Below, piece after piece: positions 19,640 to 27,519 of a stretch of DNA of 64,000 bases (its first letter is position 1; the number at the start of each line of letters is the position of its first letter). Below the pieces are notes generated by a model. That model saw nothing but the letters and a program-made list of their open reading frames with translations, was not told where the DNA came from and made no database searches. The stretch comes from Bacillus sp. FJAT-22090 (GTDB lineage Bacteria > Bacillota > Bacilli > Bacillales_A > Planococcaceae). The stretch covers positions 1 through 64,000 of the forward strand of contig NZ_VEBK01000003.1 of the NCBI RefSeq assembly GCF_007676755.1, written 5' to 3'. The position numbers were made by a program, and so were the translations under genes.

Positions 19640-19655
19640 CTGATTTATATAAACG

Positions 19656-19692
19656 AGGCATGTACGGATCCATTACCGCACATGCCTTTTTT
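19656..19692 (+). terminator. Rho-independent terminator of the small membrane protein gene
   Basis: The stem AGGCATGT/ACATGCCT with an inner CGG/CCG pair is followed by six T residues, 17 nt after the stop. Confidence 0.88.
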
Positions 19693-19759
19693 AATAATTT
19701 GCGAGCCTTCTGCAATCTCATCACTTAGAGCTAAACACTTCCCCTTCTAGTAAAGGTCC

Positions 19760-20389
19760 TTATTCATTTATATCGTTAAAAGTTAGTCCCGCTACTTTTG
19801 CTGGTCCCCAAAAAGTCGTTTGGGATAATATAGTGGCCATCTCTTCTGGTGACTTATCCATTCCACTTTTTAACCAATATTGAATGACACCCAGATGTGC
19901 AGAACTTACATAAGCAGTTAAATAGTCAAGCGGCACAATCATATTGTCTTTATTATTGAACTGATAAAACTTTTGAAACATCTTATTTTTTATCACTTCC
20001 TTTAGCTTAGCCTGGAAAGAGGGGTCTCCGTTCGGTCCCAAAATTACACGCATAAATGCAGAGTTCTCTTCTAAGTATTCAAATAGCTTTACAGTAAAAG
20101 GGAGGGGTATATGTATTTGTTTTTTGTTTAGTTCCTCACTATTTATTTCAGTCCATGCTTCTTCCGCAATTCTATCCAGTTTTTCAAAAACCTCCTCTTC
20201 GCTTTGTTCCAATAAGTCATACTTGTCTTTGTAGTGCAGATAGAAGGTACCTCTATTTATATCCGCTTTTTCTGTTAAATCACTTACCGTTATTGCTTCA
20301 AATCCTTTTTCCTCCATCAATTGTGTGAATGCATCTCGTATTACCTTTCTTGTTTTAGTAATTCTTCTATCTACTTTTTTCTGATCCAT
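19760..20389 (-). CDS. TetR/AcrR family regulator, likely controls the divergent ABC-2 permease
   Basis: The N-terminal TetR helix-turn-helix is clear (residues about 10-60: TRKVIRDAFTQLMEEKGFEAI, then VSDLTEKADINRGTFYLHYKDK). The C-terminal ligand domain is unremarkable. The gene is divergent from the membrane protein gene at 20555 with a shared 165-bp region, the usual layout for a local repressor. I found no convincing palindromic operator there. A GGAGAGAAGG site precedes the ATG. The inducer is unknown. Confidence 0.88.
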   Translation of the reverse strand: MDQKKVDRRITKTRKVIRDAFTQLMEEKGFEAITVSDLTEKADINRGTFYLHYKDKYDLLEQSEEEVFEKLDRIAEEAWTEINSEELNKKQIHIPLPFTVKLFEYLEENSAFMRVILGPNGDPSFQAKLKEVIKNKMFQKFYQFNNKDNMIVPLDYLTAYVSSAHLGVIQYWLKSGMDKSPEEMATILSQTTFWGPAKVAGLTFNDINE

Positions 20390-20554
20390 ATCCTTCTCTC
20401 CTCAAATTTTCTATCGTTACTGAACAATATGCTTCACTTTGTTTATTAGCGAACGCAAAACTCACATTTGATTATTGTTATTTTATTCACCTTATACTAA
20501 TATACATTGAGAGCATTAATCAACACTATGTTCATTAAGGAAAGGAGCTTTACG

Positions 20555-21745
20555 ATGAACTTTTTTAAAAATAAATTAACCTTTATTTCACCAATAGTAG
20601 TGATAGCTGTATTATTCATTTTTTCGTTGACACTTATCCCTTCTATTAGTCCTTCACCAAAGGATATGCCCGTTGCAATTGTCAATGAAGATACAGGTAT
20701 AACACTTCCGAATAATACCGAGTTAAAGATGGGAAGCACCATTTCAGAAAATATCCGTTCTCAGGCTATAGCTAAACAAGATACACCAATAAAATGGATT
20801 GAAGTAAACAACTTAAAAGAAGTACAAAAAGGCCTTGATGAAAAGAAATACTATGCTGCCTTAGTAATTCCTAAGGATTTCTCTAAGAATCAAGCTTCTC
20901 TTCAAACATTAGCACCTATTTCACCTGAAATAAAAATTTTAGTGAATCAGGGTCTTAATCCAACAGCTGCCAATTTGGCAAGCCAAATGCTTAATGGAAT
21001 TGTAGATGGAGTAAATACTAATATTCGAACACAGATCTTGGAAGGATTTAAAATGCAGGGAAATACAATTACGACAGAGCAAGCTGCTCTACTTGTATCT
21101 CCAATTATAAAAAAGGTTATCAACGTCAATGAAATTGGAACAAAAAGTGCTAACGGCAATGCACCAATTTCCATGTTCCAACCTCTTTGGATGGGTAGCA
21201 TTGCTGGAGCAGTTATCATTTTCTTCTCGTTTAACAAGAGTAAGTTTAGCAGTCGCAAGAATAAATTAACGGGAATTTCCATACAAGTATTAATGGGTAT
21301 GATACTTGCTCTGATTGCAGGATTCGGACTAACCTTCCTCGCAAATTCGATGCTCGGGTTAGACATCCCAAAATTGGGCGATACAGGATTGTTCTTATCC
21401 CTAACTTACTTTACATTCTTTTTAATGATTTCAGCGGTACTCATGTGGTTAGGAATCAAAGGTTTGCCAATCTTCATTCTTATGCTCTTTTTCGGAGCAC
21501 CACTACTTGCGATGCCTCCTGAGTTTTTATCTCCGTTCTATCGCAATTGGATTTACTCATGGCTACCGATGCGCCAAATGATTGAAGGACTTCGGGAACT
21601 ATTTTTCTTTGGTAAAGGATTCGGTTGGAGTCACTCCGCTCAAATGCTAACTTGGATCGCACTTGGAAGTCTTATTGTGCTCCTCTGCTCTTCATTAAAA
21701 AAAGGAAAACATGAAGGTGCAGATGAATTTCATAGTGAGGCATAA
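20555..21745 (+). CDS. ABC-2 type / YhgE-Pip-like membrane permease
   Basis: The start is placed at the ATG at 20555 because AAAGGAGC lies 6 nt upstream; earlier in-frame codons lack such a site. The 396-residue protein has one N-terminal helix, a large external loop (about residues 35-215, with PKDMPVAIVNEDTGI and YYAALVIPKDFS), then five helices. This is the plan of ABC-2 permeases and YhgE/Pip proteins. No ATPase gene is adjacent, so it is probably of the DUF3533/YhgE sort rather than a standard ABC pair. The divergent TetR probably represses it. Confidence 0.8.
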   Translation: MNFFKNKLTFISPIVVIAVLFIFSLTLIPSISPSPKDMPVAIVNEDTGITLPNNTELKMGSTISENIRSQAIAKQDTPIKWIEVNNLKEVQKGLDEKKYYAALVIPKDFSKNQASLQTLAPISPEIKILVNQGLNPTAANLASQMLNGIVDGVNTNIRTQILEGFKMQGNTITTEQAALLVSPIIKKVINVNEIGTKSANGNAPISMFQPLWMGSIAGAVIIFFSFNKSKFSSRKNKLTGISIQVLMGMILALIAGFGLTFLANSMLGLDIPKLGDTGLFLSLTYFTFFLMISAVLMWLGIKGLPIFILMLFFGAPLLAMPPEFLSPFYRNWIYSWLPMRQMIEGLRELFFFGKGFGWSHSAQMLTWIALGSLIVLLCSSLKKGKHEGADEFHSEA

Positions 21746-21806
21746 CAACGGAATATATAGCAAATAAAGAAGCCAGAAAGCCATATCCCAACAGAAGCAA
21801 CAATCA

Positions 21807-21848
21807 AAAACGCAAGAAGAAAATGTAGTTAATTTCTTCTTGCGTTTT
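21807..21848. terminator. Bidirectional terminator between the permease gene and the sortase operon
   Basis: A 16-bp perfect stem (AAAACGCAAGAAGAAA and complement) closes a 10-nt loop and ends in T runs on both strands between convergent genes. Confidence 0.88.
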
Positions 21849-21854
21849 ATCAAT

Positions 21855-22451
21855 TTAAATTTGCTTCGCTTGAACAACCAGTCTGAATTGGTTCGATCTT
21901 TCAGGGTAACATGTAATCAAAGATATCAACGTAATACCTTTTTGCCTTTTTACTATACCCACGTTTTCTGGTTTTACAACAATTATATCGAATACTTCAT
22001 AATGTAGAGTCTCTGAGATAGTTTCCAGCGAAAATTTATCACCTATTTGCAGCTCGTCCAGCCTATTGAAAAATTGTCCAAACACATGGGATTGATGTCC
22101 TGCAATTGCAGCAGACCCATTAAGAGTTCCCGGTTCATCCAGACCATCAATAGTTCCTAAAGACTTATTCAATTTTGCTGGAGTGGCTCCCCTCACAACA
22201 GGGGCTTTCAAGTCAATTGAATCGATACGCAAAATTCCTGTCACTTCATTTGCAGCTTCACTGGATAGATTCGGTGCAATATTAGTGGAGAATCCACCCA
22301 TCATTTTGCTTGTAGCAGCCTCTGTTTTTATACCAGCAAAGGATTGAATCAATTGGTCTTGATGCTGTTTGTTTTTCAACATTCCGTCTGCTATAAAGAT
22401 TAATATCGAAATAGCTATCAAAATTAATATATTTCCGATGAGCTTTTTCAT
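21855..22451 (-). CDS. Class D sortase (YhcS-like)
   Basis: The 198-residue protein has an N-terminal membrane anchor (residues about 5-24) and a sortase domain with its catalytic triad: His in AAIAGHQSHVFGQFFNRL, Cys in LISLITCYP and Arg in SNQFRLVVQA. TCYP and the overall length resemble the class D enzymes such as B. subtilis YhcS. It would join a sorting-signal protein to the cell wall. It is the last gene of the operon, 19 nt after the LPKTG protein, which is its obvious substrate. That motif is LPKTG, whereas class D enzymes are often reported to prefer LPNTA-like motifs. Confidence 0.92.
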   Translation of the reverse strand: MKKLIGNILILIAISILIFIADGMLKNKQHQDQLIQSFAGIKTEAATSKMMGGFSTNIAPNLSSEAANEVTGILRIDSIDLKAPVVRGATPAKLNKSLGTIDGLDEPGTLNGSAAIAGHQSHVFGQFFNRLDELQIGDKFSLETISETLHYEVFDIIVVKPENVGIVKRQKGITLISLITCYPERSNQFRLVVQAKQI

Positions 22452-22470
22452 TATGATATGCCTGCCTCCC

Positions 22471-24639
22471 CTAAGCGAATTTTCGAATCGTCAACCCGCT
22501 AGCAAGAAGACTTAAAGCTAATAACATTAGCAACATACCATCAAAAAAACCACCAGTTTTCGGAAGCATGGAAGCGTTTTGCATTCCATTTCCATTAAAG
22601 GAAACATCATTTAGATTGCCAAGCATACCTATTTCTTCTTCATCCGTATTGGTAGTCTCTGCATTTGTGTTAACCTCGACAATTTCTTCCATACTTTCGT
22701 TTGTATTGGGGTTGGCGTTTGTATTAATACTTACAATTGTATTTTCGTCTTCATAAACACTGATGTCTTCATTTACTACTTCTCCAGGAGTTTCATTTTC
22801 ATTAGATGCTTCTCCTGTATTTTCTTCCATCTCTTCAAATGAACTTTCTAAGGATTTTTCAGAGCCATTAGATATAGTAGTAGGCTGAGCTGCGACAAAT
22901 TCCTCGCTCTCCAAAATTGATATATTCGTGTTTGGTATTAAATCATTAGCTACCCCTAACGAAACACCATGTCGTTTGCGAGAAGAACCATCACTATTTG
23001 TTTGAAAATTATTTGTCAGAATATCGATAGTTAAATCATCTAACGGATCAGACACCAAATCTAACTGCAATACGCCTCTATTACGATATTGCTCATCCAT
23101 ATCGTACATTTCGTGAGAGTCCAGTATTCCTACATGCATTTGATCCGCAATCGCAAATTGTTCGCCCACTAATTCCACTACCCCACTATCAGATGTATGC
23201 GTACTTCCACTCAGAGTGGATCGTGTTAGCAATACATTAGCCGATAAATCTTCCACTAAACCATCTACAGTCTCAAGAGATGCAACAGATGAGCTAGTTT
23301 GATATAATCCGTCTTCCATAAAATCACTTGTTGGCAAGACATGAAGTTCCAAATCACCTAGTAAGGAATTGGCACCTTCATCTTCTGCTGTTACAGTTAG
23401 AAAACTTGAACTTTCTGTATAGCCTTCCTGAACAGTTGATGCATTATTTTCTAAAACTCCTACATGAACTGTTTCTACAATCGGGACATTTGAAAGTTCC
23501 AAATCTAGACCTTCTTCCATGTCCATTGTTTCTTGTGATGTACCATTCTTCACCATAAACTTTTTATCTGCAAGTACATCTAGTTCTAGTTGTTCAGCAA
23601 TAATGTTTGGAGCGAGCTCCGTAACAACTACGGAACTTTCGTTTGAATACGCAGTATTTGTTGCCATTTCCTCTTGTCCTAGCACTTCAATAGTCAGATC
23701 ATCGGCGATTACTGAATCATCCGCTTTGAGATCTACTACGGAATTTTCGTTTGAATACGCAGTGTCTGTTGCCATTTCTTCTTGTCCTAGCACTTCAATA
23801 GTTAGATCATCAGCGATTATTGGATCTTCCGCTGTGAGATCTACTAGGGAACTTTCGTTTGAATACGCAGCGCCTGTTGCCATTTCCCCTTGTCCTAGCA
23901 CCTCAATAGTTAAATCTTCGGCGATTACTGGATCTTCAGCTGTGAGATTTACTATGGAACTTTCGTTTGAATAAGCAGTGTCTGTTGCCATTTCTTCTTG
24001 TCCTAGCACTTCAATAGTTAGATCTTCGGCGATTACTGGATCTTCCGCTGTGAGATCTACTACGGAACTTTCGTTTGAATACGCAGTGTCTGTTGTCATT
24101 TCTTCTTGTCCTAGTACTTCAATAGTTAGATCATCAGCGATTATTGAATCTTCCGCTGTGAGATTTACTACGGAACTTTCGTTTGAATACGCAGTATCTG
24201 TTGCCATTTCCTCTTGTCCTAGCACCTCAATAGTTAGATCATCAGCGATTATTGGATCTCCCGCTGTGAGATCTACTACCGCTTTTTCACTTGATACAGG
24301 TGACTCTGTCAGTGAAAGTACATCGGCTTCTATATTACCAACTTCCTCATCTTCCACGATTACATTTACAAGTTTTTCTTTCATGTTTCCTTCGTCGACA
24401 CTATTTTGCATGTCATTTGCGTCCGGAATCTCTATGTCAATATGGTCAACTCCAAGCAAACCATTTACTTCAACATCCAAAATAGTCGCTTTCTCCGGTT
24501 CATTATCCAATACATTTACCTCAATTTGTTGAACCGGGTTAGAATCGTGCTCCTCTGCTGCTGCCAAAGAGGGTGTTAGTAATATCAATACCAAAAAACC
24601 AAGTACCATCCAAGTAAAATTTAAGCTAATAGTTTTCAT
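22471..24639 (-). CDS. LPXTG-anchored surface protein built of 36-residue repeats
   Basis: The 722-residue protein has a signal peptide (cut probably after TPSLAAA), a long acidic repeat region and a C-terminal sorting signal: LPKTG at residues 692-696, a hydrophobic helix and the tail RKFA. Residues 119-334 hold six near-identical 36-residue units with the core DDLTIEVLGQEEMATDTAYS. A seventh diverged unit follows (335-370), and later segments up to about 590 repeat the pattern loosely (hydrophobic core ending in V/I-L). The last part before the anchor is a Glu/Asn/Thr-rich stalk. I do not recognise a named family. It lies between a secreted protein and a sortase in one operon and is probably displayed on the wall by that sortase. 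Confidence 0.88.
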   Translation of the reverse strand: MKTISLNFTWMVLGFLVLILLTPSLAAAEEHDSNPVQQIEVNVLDNEPEKATILDVEVNGLLGVDHIDIEIPDANDMQNSVDEGNMKEKLVNVIVEDEEVGNIEADVLSLTESPVSSEKAVVDLTAGDPIIADDLTIEVLGQEEMATDTAYSNESSVVNLTAEDSIIADDLTIEVLGQEEMTTDTAYSNESSVVDLTAEDPVIAEDLTIEVLGQEEMATDTAYSNESSIVNLTAEDPVIAEDLTIEVLGQGEMATGAAYSNESSLVDLTAEDPIIADDLTIEVLGQEEMATDTAYSNENSVVDLKADDSVIADDLTIEVLGQEEMATNTAYSNESSVVVTELAPNIIAEQLELDVLADKKFMVKNGTSQETMDMEEGLDLELSNVPIVETVHVGVLENNASTVQEGYTESSSFLTVTAEDEGANSLLGDLELHVLPTSDFMEDGLYQTSSSVASLETVDGLVEDLSANVLLTRSTLSGSTHTSDSGVVELVGEQFAIADQMHVGILDSHEMYDMDEQYRNRGVLQLDLVSDPLDDLTIDILTNNFQTNSDGSSRKRHGVSLGVANDLIPNTNISILESEEFVAAQPTTISNGSEKSLESSFEEMEENTGEASNENETPGEVVNEDISVYEDENTIVSINTNANPNTNESMEEIVEVNTNAETTNTDEEEIGMLGNLNDVSFNGNGMQNASMLPKTGGFFDGMLLMLLALSLLASGLTIRKFA
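23638..24285 (-). repeat. Six tandem 108-bp coding repeats in the LPXTG protein
   Basis: Six consecutive 108-bp units encode the 36-residue repeat without a frame change. The units differ at few positions (Pro/Ser, Ile/Val, Asp/Glu swaps and silent changes), which suggests recent duplication or homogenisation. Divergence rises outside the block. Confidence 0.9.
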
Positions 24640-24670
24640 TATGATTCTCTCCTTTTTATTTTGATTTACA

Positions 24671-25747
24671 TCAAGTATAAAAAGGAGTATTTTCTGGTGG
24701 CTTCCTCAAAGGTGTATGAATCCACTGGATAATAGCATAATGGTTCTTGTGATACCATTTTTTCCGTATCAATTCCTTCATCGGCTCCTGCGAAGGTAGT
24801 AAAGCAAATAAACTATCTCCACTTTGCACCATAACTGAACTCGATGAAGAACTTGGAGAGCTAGTGGAAGTTGTCACAATCGGTGTCACAATAACATTTT
24901 TCTTTTGTTTTTCAGGAATTGGAGGTAAAATAGTCGGGATTTTTGTTGTTTTTATTATTTCCTTTTTATTTGCTTTTTCTATTGCTTTATATTCCTGTTT
25001 CACTTGTAAAACCTTTACTACTTCTTGTTCTGTATTAGCTAAATCCTTTTCCACTTTAAGCAGATTTATTTGTGGAGACTCTTTTACCCCCTTTACTATC
25101 TCTTCCTCTACTATCTCTTCGGATAGAGCTGGTTCGATAGTTGCCTCTTGTACTACTTCTTCACTTTTTTCCACAAGAGGTGTTTTATCAGTTTTCCTTG
25201 GTTCTTTCAATTTCTTTGTCGACCCTGTAATGATAAGCTCTTGGTGAGGTAAAGGTACATCTTCTTGATCGATTACAGTTAACACGGTACCGGTACCTTC
25301 TTCGACTGTTTCTTGTACTTTATTTGTAACCTTTTTCACACTATTGTTTACTTCAGTTAAAACGGGGGTAACAATAGGTACTTCTGGAACAGATTCAATT
25401 GTTTCCTCTAAAATACTCGTTACTTCCGAAACAATAAATTCAGTAGTTGGAGGAAGTTCTTTAACTGCGTTCTCAACTACTGTATTTGTCTGCTCTTCGA
25501 CTTCTATCACTATTCCTACAGCTGGTTCAACGACGTTGAATACATCTCCTAATGCTTCAGCTGGAATTGTATTATTTAATGTAGAATGTACCCCTTCTGT
25601 AACGGTTTCCGTGTTTTCCATTAGACGGGTAATCGAATCACTTAGATAGCCTCTTTTTTCATTATTCAATTCTTCTCCTTGAGCTTGATAAGGTAACATA
25701 AACAATGCACTTACACCTATTAAAAGGACTAACCATCCTTTACTCAT
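24671..25747 (-). CDS. Secreted protein of the sortase operon, unknown function
   Basis: The 358-residue protein starts with a signal peptide (MSKGWLVLLIGVSALFMLP, cut near AQGEE). The mature chain is rich in Glu, Val and Thr and is likely extended or coiled (many VxxVxxxVEE segments). A Ser-rich stretch follows (TSTSSPSSSSSS, about residues 295-308), and then a distinct basic and aromatic C-terminal piece with IRKKWYHKNHY and PPENTPF. There is no LPXTG signal. It is first in the operon, 31 nt before the LPKTG gene, with an AGGAGGTGA site. I do not recognise the family. The conserved-looking tail may bind wall or a partner. Confidence 0.82.
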   Translation of the reverse strand: MSKGWLVLLIGVSALFMLPYQAQGEELNNEKRGYLSDSITRLMENTETVTEGVHSTLNNTIPAEALGDVFNVVEPAVGIVIEVEEQTNTVVENAVKELPPTTEFIVSEVTSILEETIESVPEVPIVTPVLTEVNNSVKKVTNKVQETVEEGTGTVLTVIDQEDVPLPHQELIITGSTKKLKEPRKTDKTPLVEKSEEVVQEATIEPALSEEIVEEEIVKGVKESPQINLLKVEKDLANTEQEVVKVLQVKQEYKAIEKANKKEIIKTTKIPTILPPIPEKQKKNVIVTPIVTTSTSSPSSSSSSVMVQSGDSLFALLPSQEPMKELIRKKWYHKNHYAIIQWIHTPLRKPPENTPFYT

Positions 25748-25856
25748 CTTCTCACCTCCTACCAGCGCATATATTTACTGATAATTCTGTTTCATTACTC
25801 TACTACCCTATTTTTAGAATTTTAAATCATTAAGAAGGAACTCAAATTCATGGGAT

Positions 25857-25881
25857 GTTTGTAAGATTAATAGGCGGGTAA
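25857..25881 (+). promoter_or_regulatory. SigB-type promoter of the YjzC-like gene
   Basis: GTTTGT and GGGTAA are separated by 13 nt, 40 nt before the start codon. Consensus for Bacillus SigB is GTTTAA-N12-15-GGGTAW. Confidence 0.72.
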
Positions 25882-25920
25882 ACAAATACTGTACGTTAAT
25901 ATGTGAAGGAGGACTACGAA

Positions 25921-26223
25921 ATGGAAAATATGTATGAACACCAAACAGATGACGTTGTACAAGAGACTGGAGATTATACATGCGAGGAAGGCATCACTAA
26001 AACATTATATAAAGGCGATAAATTTCCATCCTGCCCACAAACAGAAGTGGCCACTAATTGGAAACACGCTGAGGGGCATAAACATAAAACTGGCGAAACT
26101 GTACCTGAAGCCGGAACTTATGTAGATACTAACGGACATGAAATGCCTTATGTAAAAGGGGATGTTTTTCTAACTTCTCCAAAAACAGGAGAGGAAATAG
26201 AATGGCGACATGGCGGGAAATAA
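25921..26223 (+). CDS. Small YjzC-like protein with a tandem duplicated domain
   Basis: The start is the ATG at 25921 because an AAGGAGG site lies just upstream; the in-frame GTG at 25903 would contain that site. The 100-residue soluble protein has two similar halves. One has TGDYTCEEG, YKGDKFPSCPQT and NWKH. The other has TGETVPEAGTYVD, VKGDVFLTSPKT and EWRH. This TGE-P-GxYVD...KGDxF...P pattern resembles the short YjzC-type stress proteins, but single-domain relatives are about half as long. The upstream SigB-type promoter supports a general stress role. The function is unknown. Confidence 0.75.
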   Translation: MENMYEHQTDDVVQETGDYTCEEGITKTLYKGDKFPSCPQTEVATNWKHAEGHKHKTGETVPEAGTYVDTNGHEMPYVKGDVFLTSPKTGEEIEWRHGGK

Positions 26224-26233
26224 TGTGAATCAT

Positions 26234-26283
26234 AAAACCTCAGAAAAGTGAGTACAATCCTATTCACTTTTCTAAGGTTTTTT
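26234..26283 (+). terminator. Rho-independent terminator of the YjzC-like gene
   Basis: A long stem (AAAACCT, one mismatch, AGAAAAGTGA and complement) with a 12-nt loop runs into six T residues. Confidence 0.85.
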
Positions 26284-26356
26284 ATTTTGTAGTAATTTCC
26301 CAAGTAGGTCTCATGGCTTGGGCTCATGGGGTCACGCGACGCACTTTTCTTTTATA

Positions 26357-27505
26357 TTATAATCCTAAGTTTTTAGAAATAATTACTTTCATAATTTCAT
26401 TTGTTCCTGCATAAATCGAAGCGACTGGGATATCTCGATATCTTCTAGCAATTTTATATTCTTCCATATATCCATAGCCACCGTGCAATTGCATACATTC
26501 GTTAGAAATTTCCCGGGCAGTTTCCGTCAACCAATACTTCGCCATAGAAACTTTCGTCACCACGTCTTTCCCTGCAAGATGGTCCTCGATAAGTGATTCA
26601 AGAAACGACTTTCCTAACTCCACCTTTGTAGCCATTTCAGCAATTTTAAATTGTGTATTTTGGAAAGATGATACGGGCTTTCCAAATGTTTTACGTGACT
26701 TTACATAATTCATTGTCATTTCTAGCATATCCTCTGATGCAATTTGTGCTGAAATTGCCACGACTAGTCTTTCCTGCTGTAACTTCTCCATTAAATAACG
26801 GAAACCTTGCCCTTCTTCGCCAAGAAGATTGCCAGCTGGTACTCGACAATCCTCAAAGTACAATTCAGCTGTATCTTGTGCATGAAGTCCGACTTTATCT
26901 AGTTTCCGACCTTTTGTAAAACCAGAGGTGCCTTCCTCGACTACAATCAAACTAATCCCTTTATACTTTGGTTCACTTTGAGGATTTGTTTTTACAACAA
27001 CTAGAAATAAGTTTCCATTAATACCATTCGTAATGAATGTCTTTTGACCATTTAACACAAAATGATCTCCATCACGAATAGCGGTCGTTTGAACATTTGC
27101 TAAATCAGATCCTGTACCGGGCTCGGTCATTGCAATAGCCGTTATCGTATCACCCGTTACACAATTCGGTAACCAGCGCTCCTTTTGTTCTCTCGTACCA
27201 AAAGATTCAATATACGGTACTACAATATCGTTATGCAATCCAACACCCACTAAACTAGTGCCCACTCTTTCCAGTTCTTCTGAAATTATTACGTTAAAAC
27301 TAAAGTCTAGATTAAGACCGCCGTATGCCTCATCTACTTGCGGACATAGATAGCCCATTCCGCCAAGTTTTTTCCAAAACTCAATCGGTATTAACCGGTC
27401 TTTTTCCCAAGTTTCATAGTATGGCTCGGCTTCTTTTTGAAGAAATTTTCGAAGCGATTCTCTAAATATCTCATGCTCTTTTGTTTCGAATTTATATCTC
27501 GCCAT
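26357..27505 (-). CDS. Acyl-CoA dehydrogenase
   Basis: The 382-residue flavoenzyme has the family landmarks: IAMTEPGTGSDLANV, GQKTFITNGINGN, CMQLHGGYGYMEEY and SIYAGTNEIMKVI. The catalytic Glu of the short-chain type (YEGT) is replaced here by Gly at that place (YAGT), which is typical of the long-chain/isovaleryl-like branch, where the base lies elsewhere. It is the last gene of a beta-oxidation operon, 14 nt after the thiolase, and catalyses the first oxidation of an acyl-CoA. Chain-length preference is unknown. Confidence 0.92.
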   Translation of the reverse strand: MARYKFETKEHEIFRESLRKFLQKEAEPYYETWEKDRLIPIEFWKKLGGMGYLCPQVDEAYGGLNLDFSFNVIISEELERVGTSLVGVGLHNDIVVPYIESFGTREQKERWLPNCVTGDTITAIAMTEPGTGSDLANVQTTAIRDGDHFVLNGQKTFITNGINGNLFLVVVKTNPQSEPKYKGISLIVVEEGTSGFTKGRKLDKVGLHAQDTAELYFEDCRVPAGNLLGEEGQGFRYLMEKLQQERLVVAISAQIASEDMLEMTMNYVKSRKTFGKPVSSFQNTQFKIAEMATKVELGKSFLESLIEDHLAGKDVVTKVSMAKYWLTETAREISNECMQLHGGYGYMEEYKIARRYRDIPVASIYAGTNEIMKVIISKNLGL

Positions 27506-27519
27506 TTTCTCCCCTCCCC

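Noticed and set aside
20390-20554. Operator and promoter between the first TetR gene and the ABC-2 permease gene
   Set aside because: Only weak inverted matches (AACAA/TTGTT) and promoter boxes with wrong spacing could be found.
23519-24532. Long open frames on the plus strand opposite the repeat protein, with a repeated Ser/Thr-rich peptide
   Set aside because: They mirror the 108-bp repeats in antisense; the sense frame has the signal peptide, sorting signal and operon context.
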